Source: Sphaerulina vaccinii (Eukaryota > Ascomycota > Dothideomycetes > Mycosphaerellales > Mycosphaerellaceae). Taken from it: a DNA stretch of 64,000 bases. Within the stretch, counting starts at the first letter, position 1. Every line of letters starts with the position of its first letter. Positions 44,848 through 55,098 of this stretch are shown here, one piece after another. The position numbers and the translations under genes were made by a program. Under the pieces are notes generated by a model that ran no database searches, was not told the DNA's origin, and saw only the letters and a program-made list of their open reading frames with translations. The DNA is taken from the NCBI GenBank assembly GCA_022570795.1, contig JAKUDP010000008.1:124001-188000 (forward strand), written 5' to 3'.

Positions 44848-46059
44848 TTAAGATATATCTATATTAGTACCTACGTTGCTAAGAAGCCTATTATCCTTAG
44901 AATTATACTCCTTCTTAGACAACAAGTTGCCCTTAAGGTCTGAGTTAATAGTAGCATCCTTAGTAATCTCTATACAAATAGCTGCGAGTAGGGCCTTAGC
45001 TAAGTCCTTTATATAGTATAGGAAGTCGTTATAGTTACTATTAGCTACGTTCCAAGTAAAGCCGAGATGCACAAACGCCTAGCAGCGATTCTTAGGCGCG
45101 ATTGGCATTCCTAAGCCTTATATAAGGCCGTTAGTCCTCGAAGTGTATATAAGGTATAAGGCTAGAGCGAGATTCTCGTCGAAGCTAGTTATATTAGGCA
45201 GATCGTAGAAGTCGTTATTAGGTATAGAGAAGATAGCCCTCTAAGCTACTATTAATAGCTACTTATACTTCTTTTATATAGTAGCCTTATAACCTAGGCC
45301 CTTCTAGCGTAGACCGATCGTATACTCGTTATGCTTGGACTACTAGATATAGCTAGTATAGGCACCTCTATATAAGAAGTCTTCCAGATTGTTATAATTA
45401 GGATCCTCTATAAGCGCTACTTGCGTACACGCCTTGAATAGGCCCTTTATCCTATTAGTCGGGCTATACTAGAAGTAGCGGTAGTTAGTTTCGTTATACT
45501 TCGTCTCGTTAAGTATAGCTGCAGACCTAATCGGCTTAGAGTCGCGCTTATTATACGAACTTAGGTAATAGCTATATAGTCCGACTAATCTTATCCTAGT
45601 ACCCTATAAGTTAATCTCCGTAGGCTCCTATCTAAAGTCGTATACCTCTTGGTCCTTCCCCTATCCCTTATTAAATAGTCTAGGCGAGTAATACTCGGAC
45701 TTGTCTGTAATTAGAGCTATATACTAAGCAATTCGGCCAACTCTCCTATCTAAGCTACTAATCGTATCGTTAAAGCGGCTAAAGAACTAAGACGGAGTAT
45801 TATAGAGTATAATATAGCTATAGAGCTTAACTATAGTATTATATACCTAGAGCGAAGTTATCTTATAGGCCTTGCTAGGTATATAGAAGATGTTCTATAG
45901 CTAACTATATACCTCCTCCTAGTCGTCTTTGTCTATACCTATAGGTACTTCTAGCTACGAGGATAGGCAGGTTAGTAGATTGTAGCCTAGGCCTTGTAGG
46001 CGGCGGGTAGGAGTAGAAGCTATAGTAGCTATCGAGCGGCGGACAGGGGTACTAGATAT
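44848..46059 (-). pseudogene. Third ORF of the element, unrecognised (RIP-degraded)
   Basis: One minus-strand frame runs about 400 codons from near 46059 to the stop at 44848 with only TAG/TAA interruptions of RIP type. The last 75 codons are free of stops. Readable pieces include STPTRRLQGLGYNLLTCL near the N-terminus, RIRLVGLYSYYLSSYNKRD in the middle, and IFSIPNNDFYDLPNITSF then RTNGLI and LGMPIAPKNRC towards the C-terminus. The Ser/Thr-Pro-Arg-rich start looks like a disordered N-terminus. I do not recognise a family. It lies downstream of the DUF6589-like gene on the same strand and could be a third cargo or mobility protein. Confidence 0.55.
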
Positions 46060-46080
46060 AGTAACTAAATTCAGGTAAGG

Positions 46081-46577
46081 AGTAGAGTCTGCAAAGTATT
46101 AAAGTTAGTATCTCTAAAAAAAATAGAGCGACTAAGCTACTATATAGCATGTCGTATATATATAAGTGTCTCTAAAGGAAATAGAGACTCTAAGCTACTA
46201 GATAGGTAGCTAGATACTAATTTCCTTCGGAGAAAGAATAGGGAGACATATAGTATATATATAAGTTAGTATATAAAAGCTCGGCTTTGCTTAAGTATAG
46301 GCAAGGAGGTAGTCCTAAGCTCGCCTAAAGAGTAGAGTCTACAAAGTAGCAAAGTTAGTATCTCTAAAAAAAATAGAGCGACTAAGCTGCTATATAGCAT
46401 GTCGTATATATATAAGTGTCTCTAAAGGAAATAGAGACTCTAAGCTACTAGATAGGTAGCTAGATACTAATTTCCTTCGGAGACAGAATAGAGAGATATA
46501 TAGTATATAAGAGTTTGTATACAAAAGCTCGGCTTTGCCTAGATATAGGTAAGGAGGTAGTCCTAAGCTCGCCTAAG
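46081..46577. repeat. 250-bp tandem duplication inside the element
   Basis: Unit 1 (46081-46330) and unit 2 (46331-46577) both begin AGTAGAGTCT and are nearly identical, ending TCCTAAGCTCGCCTAA. Many differences are RIP-type (TG or CA versus TA). Each unit contains two related sub-blocks around TCTCTAAA..AATAGAG. It lies between the third ORF and the DUF6589-like ORF, where a terminator or spacer would be. Confidence 0.9.
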
Positions 46578-46799
46578 TATTATATAGACTGCCTATATAA
46601 TATATATATATTCTTAATAAAGTAGGGAGTCGGGTATATAAGTATTATAGACTATAAGCGACTATAGAAGGCAAAGTAGTAGATATTGTATATAATAGAA
46701 GAAGAAGTATCTAAGGAAAAAGATAAGTTTCTTTATAGTCTCCTATAGCTGCCTAAGGACCTATACTAGTAAATAGCGACGATATACGCGTAGGGTTAC

Positions 46800-49700
46800 C
46801 TACCTTAATAAAGTAACTAACTAGTATTATCTATAATCGTTGGGCTAATAGGAAGCTCTACCTAGGCCGCGTACGTTATATATAATAGGGTGCAAGTAAA
46901 GAGTTTGCGACTACCTTTTTACTATTTTACTATAAAGTAAAGTAAGTGTAGCGGTCTACGGCGTGTGCGATAGTATAGATATAGCGAGAATTATACTTAT
47001 AAATAGCTACTTTCGTACGGAGAAGCCTAATAAGCGTCTAATATTTATAGGTATCTCTGCGCGCAAGAGCTTGAATTTTGATTACCTGCGACCCGCTCGA
47101 TTACTATAGTTGTTCTAGAAATATAGAGATACTACGTAGGTGAGCCTAGCTCACGCATATATCTCTATTGTCGGCAGGTCGGTTTTGTATAGTCTAAGCC
47201 GTCTAATTGGTATAGTCGTCGTAGGCTCGCAGAGAAGTCGTATATATAAGCCTAGTTTACCCGAGTATATCCGAGTATTACTCTGCGTTATCTACGAACT
47301 TAGACTCGTTGTTAGCGAGGAACCTAGGCACGTTGTCTATAGCGGCTATAGTCTAAAGGTTGTATTATTCGATTAGATTGTCTATTTGGCTAGGAATGTC
47401 TAGATACTCGATATCGGGTATAGGACTACCTAAGTCTGGCGTGCGTACTATATTCTAATTAAATCTCTTAAGTATAGACGGACGAGGCTTGTCGTCTGCA
47501 CCTATATTAGATACAAGGTTGTTTAGGCCTACGGCGAAGAGATCTACTATATAGAATAGAGTATCCTTTGTCTATATGCGATTAAGTAACTCCTCTAGGC
47601 AGATTAATACAACTTAGTAGATCTTGTATATAGCGCTTGCCCTTATATATGCCGTGTCTATATATTCGCTAAACGCTGCCTCTATTCTATTATAGAGCTA
47701 ACCTATATAGGTCGCAAGCAGAGTGTAGTCGGCGAGCTAATCCTCTATACTAAACGTACTATTCCTCTAATTTTGTAGTAGCGCTTTTAGATAGCTATTT
47801 AGGAACTTATTTGCGTAGTCGATTTCAAACTAACTATCTACTCTACCTATATAGTTTACTAGACTATTTGCTAGAATTGCATTTTAGAGCCGCTTATTAG
47901 ACGCAGGCGAGTCTGCAATCTACTTTAGCTAGAGTATAACAAACGTATAGTTCTTATAAGACTTCGTATAGAAGATCAAGATGCACTAATTAACTACGCG
48001 GCGTAGGAGGCCGATGTCTGCGTACTTAATTGTATAGCAGAGGAGTTAGTAGGTCTGCACTATCTAGATAAAGCGGATATATATAGTCCTATCCTCGCTA
48101 CCGTCGATTACGACTATATTCGCTATACGGGGAGCCGACTTCTTCTTTTTCTTTACTATTAGAGTAGTCTTACCTATATAATATCTAGCTTTTATCTAAT
48201 TAGACTACAGATCTAGGCGTAGTATACGCGCCTACTAGGAGAAGCATGCTTTATAGACCTTCTATAATAGATCTAGGAATCCTTTGACTAAAAGCTTTCG
48301 AATATACCTAGCTATATTCGATCTATTACCTAGGTCTTGAATCCTAGCTGTCTTATATACAAATGCTAGGATGCGGGCATAATAGCTATCGACTACTAGA
48401 CGCTCTATATAACTATATAGTGCCTAGAATAATAGGCAGATCTTGCGATTTATTAGCGCCTAGTAGACCTTTAGATATATCTTCGAGTTGCAGCTCTTAG
48501 GCCTACTAAAGTTTCTATCGATCGCCTATATTAGGTATATCTTTAGGTAGAAGAGCCCGGGTACTAGTAGCACCTACTAGATCCTATCGTATAGGTCTTT
48601 ATTCTTAATACACTCCTTATATATAGTACGAATATTAGAGACCGATTTCTAATCGCTATAAACTAGCTTAATCTTCTAGCTAGGGTCGTAGCTAGTCTAT
48701 CTAACCTAGTCCTTGTCTTGCTCTATCTGCAAATAGAGAATCTCGTCCTAGTATAATTGAGACTCGGTAGCAGCGCCTACAAATAGTATAGGGTCGTCTA
48801 TAGGATCTATATTGTCGCGTTAGATACTATTATACATCTCCCGAAGGTTAAGCTACTTGTCTATAATATTCTCAATTACTCTATACATACTATCTATAGT
48901 ACCTTTATCTTCGAATATAAGCTTTATTATAGAGTATATAGACTTCTAAGTCGCAAGGCGATATACGATATATATATAGGAGTACTGCGATATAGCCTAC
49001 TAGTCCGAGTCCGGTTTCATATTATATACTTCTACGACTTCGACCGGGTATGCTCTACGAATATACTCGGCTATCTCGTATAGCGTATATACCTACTCTT
49101 GTTTGCTATACTTTAGCCCCTCTATGCCTATAATATTATAAAGCTATAGGGGATTCTCTTTATATAGTAAGGATATATCTAAGCTACCGCGCGGGATCTA
49201 TATACTCTTGAAGACCTTTATAGTAGTATAATATAGGAGCTAGTCCTATTTAAGAAACCTAGACTATCTAGTCTAGAGCATATAGTCCTAGTTGTCGAAG
49301 ATAACGTTTGTAGCTAGGTCCCGACTATATGCGCGTACGCTCTCTATAGCTATTCTAAGTAGGCTCTTGTTTGCCTAATAGATACTCCGAGGATGTGCGC
49401 AGACGCCTATACTAGCGAGCGTAGATATTACTCTACGCTTGGTTCCCTAACTCTATAGGTAGATCCCAAGCTAGCGAGATAGTCTACTCCTAGCCCTTAG
49501 ATACTACGCCTGTCTAATTATCGAAGCTACCTATATAACCTTCCTATAGACCTGTCGTAGGGTCTCTTTTATATCTATAGTTACCTACGCTAGTCTAGTA
49601 ACAAGCGCGCTTATAATATTAGTAAGTATAGGAGCTACCTAAGCTATCTTCCTAAACGTATCTAAGGGGAGGACCTCGCTTGCTCGCTACTCTAAATCGA

Positions 49701-50328
49701 ATTTGCTAAATACCTAAGTATAGTTAGTATAGGTCTTATATGCTACTAGACTCTACCTACCTCGATCTGAGCTAAAGACTAGATATCTAGTCCGATAAGG
49801 CCTAGGACGAAGCTCGCAAACTTACTCTTATTTATATATAGGTATACTTTTTGTAAGAAAGACTCTTTAGATATAATGCTCCCTATCCTCTTCGCACGCC
49901 CGCCTATAGTCTCCGCCTATACGCTTATACCCGGATCCTTCTCTACGCTATAGTAGGAGTTTAGGAAGCTCTTAATACTTATATTACTTAAGTATATATA
50001 CTAAAGGATATTGTCTACCTTTTCCCGAACTGTCCGACTACTCTTATACTAATTGGGACGCGCCTATACTCTTCCTAGGATTGTCGGAGCTAGTTTATCG
50101 GACTCGAGGGATATTGCGCTTTGGAAGCTACTTGTCTAAGATACGCTCGGTATTGCTATGTGTTTGCGGCTTAGGTTCGCGGGCGTTCGTCTATAGTCGG
50201 CTATAGTCTTCTTCGTACTTAGGGATTTAGATGCGCGTAGAGCTATTGCGGACAGCGACAAAGTAGTAGGTAGTGTCGCGTATAGTACGATCGCAGACTC
50301 GAAGAGGTAGAAGTACTACTTTAATTAT
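46800..50328 (-). pseudogene. DUF6589-like large protein (RIP-degraded)
   Basis: A single minus-strand frame can be followed for about 3.5 kb with RIP-type stops. Motifs in order: an N-terminal region with CDRTIRDTTYYFVAV, a segment RRVISTLASIGVCAHPRSI near 49,380-49,440, FDN (49299-49291) followed by a QTRQS-like stretch, IKVFKS then IPRGSL (49197-49180), VPGLFYLK (48564-48541), and a C-terminal helix-rich region with ALARRDTYKYQTLIRLLR and IAHAVDRYTYF (about 46,930-47,080). The vFDN...G..IPrG.L...PGLFHLxM order is what I recall for DUF6589 proteins expanded in many fungi; their function is unknown. The ends are approximate. No intact copy is present here. Confidence 0.6.
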
Positions 50329-50493
50329 ATTATTAGTTAATAATTAATACTACAACGTATATTCTTTCTAACTGCTTCTCTATTCTATTCTATTTATTCG
50401 TAGCAGAAACGAATATCTATATAGAAGGCAAGCCTAAATCTGGAACTTAAGTAGATACTATCCGAGTAGAAGTAGAAGGCTAGCCTAAATCTA

Positions 50494-50900
50494 GAACTAT
50501 ACGATATACTAAGGATCTAGCTAGAGGACTATAGAGTATGCTTAGATTAAGCTAGAGAGCGATAGAGAACTATACGATATACTAAGAATCTAGCTAGAGG
50601 ACTATAGAGTATACTTAGATTAAGCTAGAGAGTAATAGAGAACTATACGATATACTAAGAATCTAGCTAGAGGACTATAGAGTATACTTAGATTAAGCTA
50701 GAGAGCAATAGAGAACTATACAATATACTAAGGATCTAGCTAGAGGACTATAGAGTATACTTAGATTAAGCTAGAGAGTAATAGAGAACTATACGATATA
50801 CTAAGGATCTAGCTAGAGGACTATAGAGTATACTTAGATTAAGCTAGAGAGCAATAGAGAACTATATAATATACTAAGGATCTAGCTAGAGGACTATAGG
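50494..50900. repeat. Minisatellite, 73-bp unit, about 5.5-6 copies
   Basis: GAACTATACGATATACTAAG recurs with starts at 50494, 50567, 50640, 50713, 50786 and 50859, an exact 73-bp spacing. Copies differ mainly at GCAATAG/GTAATAG/GCGATAG and CGATATAC/CAATATAC/TAATATAC, i.e. partial RIP differences. Because 73 is not a multiple of three it is non-coding. It separates the helicase and DUF6589-like ORFs. Confidence 0.95.
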
Positions 50901-50997
50901 AGCGAGTATAGAACAAATAGGGAGACTAGAGGTACGAGAGTATAGAACACAAGTATAGGATTTCCTCTATATATTAGAATACTAGCTTTATATATAA

Positions 50998-53900
50998 TTA
51001 ATTATATAACGTAGGTAGGTAGCGAGCCCGGGAGCGGCTAGTATACTATCTACAATTCTATCGACAATACTTCGGAGGTATATAGCCTCTAGTCGCACAA
51101 CTAGAAACTCTAGATACTCTACCTATCGATAGCTTAGGAGGCGATCCTATACGGCTCTACTTAGACGGCTAGGTATTACTCGCAGACTAGATATTACTAG
51201 ACTTCTTAGCTAGGACCTTATAGAAATTAGGAGTCTGCTTTGTCTATAGCGATACCTGCGGCGACAGAGTCTAGGAATGCGTCTACTTATATTTGGGAGT
51301 AGATACTCTAGGCTTTGCTCTTCCCTTTCCTTTTGTAGGCGCTACTATATCCTTGTTCGGTATATTAGGCGCGCTATCCTATATAGCTTGTTCGGAATCT
51401 AGAGACCTATTACTTGCGACTACTTTAGATATTGTCTATAGCTCGGGCGTCGATATGCGTAGAAGTAGAGTCTGAATACTAAACGTGCGAATCCTATACG
51501 TAGATATGTTCGATATATCTATAATAGTCTCGCCAATATTACAATCGACTTGCCTATTCTTAATACTTATATATTGCCCTAGGTAATGCCGCTCGTAGCT
51601 CGCCCGGCCTTCGTCTATAAGCTATCTGCTCTACCTCTCTATATTAGCCTAGCCGCTCGCGAGGTTGCTATCTACCTACTATATAAACGCACGTAGCTAA
51701 GTCTCTAGTATAGATAGTAGTTAGGTTAGTAATACAAACTTTGCCTACTCTAGACAGGCTTTTAATCTAGTTCGGTCGAGGACTAGGTAGTAACTAGGAG
51801 CCTCGCCCTAGTAGTAGGCGATATGCTCTTAAATCCTCTAGAGTAGTATAGATCTAGGTACTAGCTAGAAGATCGTATTAGTATATAGACGCTTTGCCTA
51901 AAGGATATCCTACTTGCGTAGACAAGCCTATACAAAGAGTGTATGCCTTGAAACTCTAACTAATACCTAGGACTCTATTACTATAGCCTACTATATTTCC
52001 GACTCGGAGAGCTTCTATATAGGCTAGTAATAGTCGTAGTAGTCTATATCTATCTACTCGGGCATAGCCTCTACAAACGCATATAGCTAGACCTTCCTTC
52101 GATACCTAGGCTAGATTATAGGCAGATCGCCTATAGTCTAATTAATCTAATAGTAGACGAAGAACTCAAGCTTGTCGTACTTATCCTAATCCGACTTTCT
52201 CTTCTTTGCCTTTGTATCTAGAGGTGTAGGCTAACTAATAGGCTTATCTGCTAGGATCTCTGCAAGGCGCGCGGGCTCTATAGACTAGGTAGGCAAGACT
52301 ATATACTCGAGATTAGCGAACTTCTTATATAGTAGGGTAAAGCGCCTAGGCCTATACTTTACCGAGTCTCGCACTATACGACCTGCGCGCTATATAATAT
52401 ACCGCATTATATATTGCTTCGGGAGCCTATACTAGACAATCTCCTTAATATCTAGAATATCTACTTCTAACCTAAGCGCCTTAGTCGCAAAGAGGATATA
52501 GATTTTGGAGTCGTGCTTCTAGAACTCCTATATAAGCTTGCCCTACGTCCGCCTAGCTGTCCGCCTATAGTAGACCCGGACTATCTAGTATACCTCTACC
52601 TCTATATACTCTAGGAATTTCCGTATAATATATATACGTATAGCGTAGGCGGCCTCCTAATATCCCTTCTAACTATTATAAAAGACTATACTCTTTAGAA
52701 TCTATATAGGATTCTTTACCTACGTACTTGGGTCTACTACCTGCGTAGCAAGCTAGAAGAGTAAGCTATAGTTGTCTCCTATGCTGTCTAGGATTAGTGC
52801 AGCCTATATAAAGATCTTAGGCCAGTTAATACTATTCCTAATTAAGGTAATACGACCTTCTCGCATACTAGTTGTCTTTATATAGACCTTTTCTACTATA
52901 GCGTCTAACGTAGCTATACAACTATATATATAGACGTTGTAGTATAGGAGCGTACGTAGCGTCTAGAGGTTCGTATACTCCTTTCTAAATCCTCTGTTCT
53001 CTGTACCCTACTAGTAGACAAGGTAGAATTTATTAATAACAACTATACCTAGATACTATCTAAACTAAGGCTCGAGCTATAGCTTTTGGAACTACTCCTA
53101 TATTACTATCTCTAGACTAAGGAGGATATAAGTAAACTTGCCTACTCGCAGATCCGCCTACTACTATACGCTTAGTCTAGTCTTTGTATAAGATATAAAG
53201 AGGATTAGGTTGCCTCCGAGTTACTAGATCCTTGTCTCCTACTCGATTCCAATCTAGTTAAGTAGTATAATTAGGATAATAGTATAGTTACGAATAAGAG
53301 GCTAGGACTAGAAGGTTAGACTCTTGCCTATAGATATAGCTGCGATCTAGATAATATTATTCGGATTGAAAATAAGATTCTAGACATAGTATACTTGTAG
53401 TTTGCGAGCCAGAAAGAGATATAGTATATAGAGCTCGCACTTTACTAGACCTAGCGTCTGCTAATACTAGTCCGACTCGCTATCTAGAGCTAGCTAGCCT
53501 ACTATACTTGTATATACTACCTAGATCTATACTTTTAGAATCCTATATATAAAGTCTTTTGCAAGCTTCTAGATTGCTTCTATATATTTAGTCGGAATAG
53601 TAAGCGTAGTATACTACCTACTATCTGCACTAGCTCTAGGCTTTAGCTACAAAGTCTGCTAATTCTTATAGAATACGACCTAGCTTAACTAGTTTTCTAC
53701 CTACGCCTCTTAGAGTGCGACGTATGCTTTTGCCTTTAACCGAGCTTTAGACTCGTCGACTAGGAACTCTATTACCTTCCTAATAAATATCTACTATATA
53801 GCTTTGCGCTTTAGAGTAGTATAGTAATTAGGTCTACCTAGTAGGCCTCCGAATACTTTCTATACTTGATTGCGGACTCTTAGCTATTATGTATTGCTTT

Positions 53901-54198
53901 CTAGGCCTTCTGAAATATTAACCTTATTTAGGATAAGATCGCTTATATAAGATTCTATGTCAGATAGGTCGCTATCGCTATCTGCTCCGCCTAGACTAGA
54001 AAAGCTTATATCGAACGATTCGCTAACATCTACGTCCCCGGCACTCCCGTATATACTCCTAGTCGATAGCCTACCTCCTACTCTACCTCTCGATCGATTC
54101 TCGAACTCGGCGGACTCGGATTCGAAGGATAATATTGCCTAAGGCTACTTAGCGACCCTCGCAGACTAACTGCGTTTCCGGTCTTTGACGCAAGGCAT
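50998..54198 (-). pseudogene. RecQ-like DNA helicase (RIP-degraded)
   Basis: A minus-strand frame of about 1,066 codons from a possible ATG at 54198 to TAA at 51000-50998. Helicase motifs in order: Walker A remnant ISIGKSLTF (53340-53314), motif II read as VINKFYLV at 53040-53017 where relatives have DE-x-H, the TENRGFRKEY segment, FSCTATLD-like YSCIATLD, FATKALRLEVDILDIKE (motif V), and IMRYII*RAGRIVRD (motif VI, stop at 52392-52390). A RecQ zinc-binding-like block follows near 52,030-52,110, in which expected Cys codons read Tyr (YRRK ... DYYDYY). These changes are what TpG-to-TpA RIP would do. The N-terminal 200 residues are acidic and low complexity. The C-terminal extension (about 51,000-51,900) is Ser/Pro/Lys-rich. 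Confidence 0.85.
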
Positions 54199-54520
54199 CG
54201 CGCGAAAACTCTTTGTTACTAGATTTCTATGCGTCTTAGGTACTATATATACTTTGTCTAGTTAGTAGAGCTCGTCTATAGTAGGAGGAGTAGTATCTAG
54301 AAAGTAGTAGTATCGGCCTATATAATACGTAAAAACTACCTAATACGCGTTTTCGTATACGCATCGTTCGGAATAGGGATTTTAGATATTATATACTTGT
54401 TCTCTATACCTTATACTATACTTTGCACTCTTTAGTTTCTCTAATTTGATATCTGCTGTCGTCGTCGCCGTATGAATCCGTTTAAACAAGCTAATTAGTA
54501 TATACGCGAAATTAGTATGT

Positions 54521-54564
54521 AGAAGCTAATCAATATCACCAAAAAAGCCGGTTGGGCCCTCAGA
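54521..54564 (-). repeat. Right terminal inverted repeat
   Basis: Reverse complement begins TCTGAGGGCCCAACCGGC, followed by TTTTTTGG and ATTGATTAGCT, matching the left end. Confidence 0.85.
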
Positions 54565-55098
54565 CCACGCGCGGAATGGCTTGCCCTAAGCACGTGATCT
54601 GATGACTGAGACTAGTCTGCAGGCTTATACAAGATGTCACCCTTGGCATCCGAACTTGCCGGTCCGCGGAGCTTCTGACAGCGAAGAACCAAGTGAAACG
54701 CTTCTCACTCGTCTAGGCTGACATCACCTCACGCCAACTCTACCTGCACATACTGTATACAGTATAGGCCTAAGACCACTTATGGCTTCGAGTGGAGGAC
54801 TCGTGCGAGAACTGAGAGCAAACCCGTCGCCACATATGGCACAAACGGGAAAGCGTGGCAAACATGAACGGTTTTACTGTACTAGGCTGGTTCCTCACAG
54901 CGCTTGCAGTGTGCTGTCAGATGCAAGTGACATCTGGCGATCAACGTGGACAAAGTATGCCTAAATGTTGGCAGTCTCGGCTAAGCATATGGTAAGAGGC
55001 CCGCGGGACGTCTGGTGACCTCAGAGCCTTTAAGTGGTATCTATGCCTTCTCTTGGGCGCATTCCGGGTGGTGAGGATTGTACCAAACTACAGTCAAT
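54565..55098. other. Spacer between the element and the GT32 gene
   Basis: Base composition returns to normal immediately outside the terminal repeat. A 60-codon ORF (54782-54964) has no features. The last part is the likely promoter of the glycosyltransferase gene. Confidence 0.45.

Larger units (their letters stand above)
44564..54564 (-). mobile_element. 10-kb TIR element with RecQ-like helicase and DUF6589-like remnants, heavily RIP-mutated
   Basis: Bounded by an inverted repeat: TCTGAGGGCCCAACTGGC at the left and the complement of TCTGAGGGCCCAACCGGC at the right, with similarity extending about 44 bp to ATTAGCT. Inside, CpA is nearly absent and TpA abundant; for example 45301-45360 has no CA, two TG and about a dozen TA. 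This is the RIP mark. Three minus-strand reading frames survive as motifs despite many TAG/TAA codons of the type produced from CAG, CAA and TGG. No convincing direct target duplication is visible at the ends. I cannot place it in a named transposon superfamily. Starship-type (DUF3435) signatures were not seen. Confidence 0.85.

Noticed and set aside
46081..46577. Direct repeats as LTRs of a nested retrotransposon
   Set aside because: The two units are immediately adjacent with nothing between them and no reverse transcriptase frame nearby; a tandem duplication is simpler.
47140..47376. Plus-strand ORF inside the element
   Set aside because: Antisense to the DUF6589-like frame, open because RIP stops fall on the coding strand.
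50494..50900. CRISPR-like array
   Set aside because: Continuous 73-bp units without unique spacers in a eukaryotic genome; it is a minisatellite.
51293..51475. Plus-strand ORF inside the element (hydrophobic)
   Set aside because: Antisense to the helicase C-terminal extension; the minus-strand frame explains the region.
44564..54564. Starship giant transposon
   Set aside because: No DUF3435 tyrosine-recombinase captain at the 5' edge was seen, and the presence of terminal inverted repeats argues against it.
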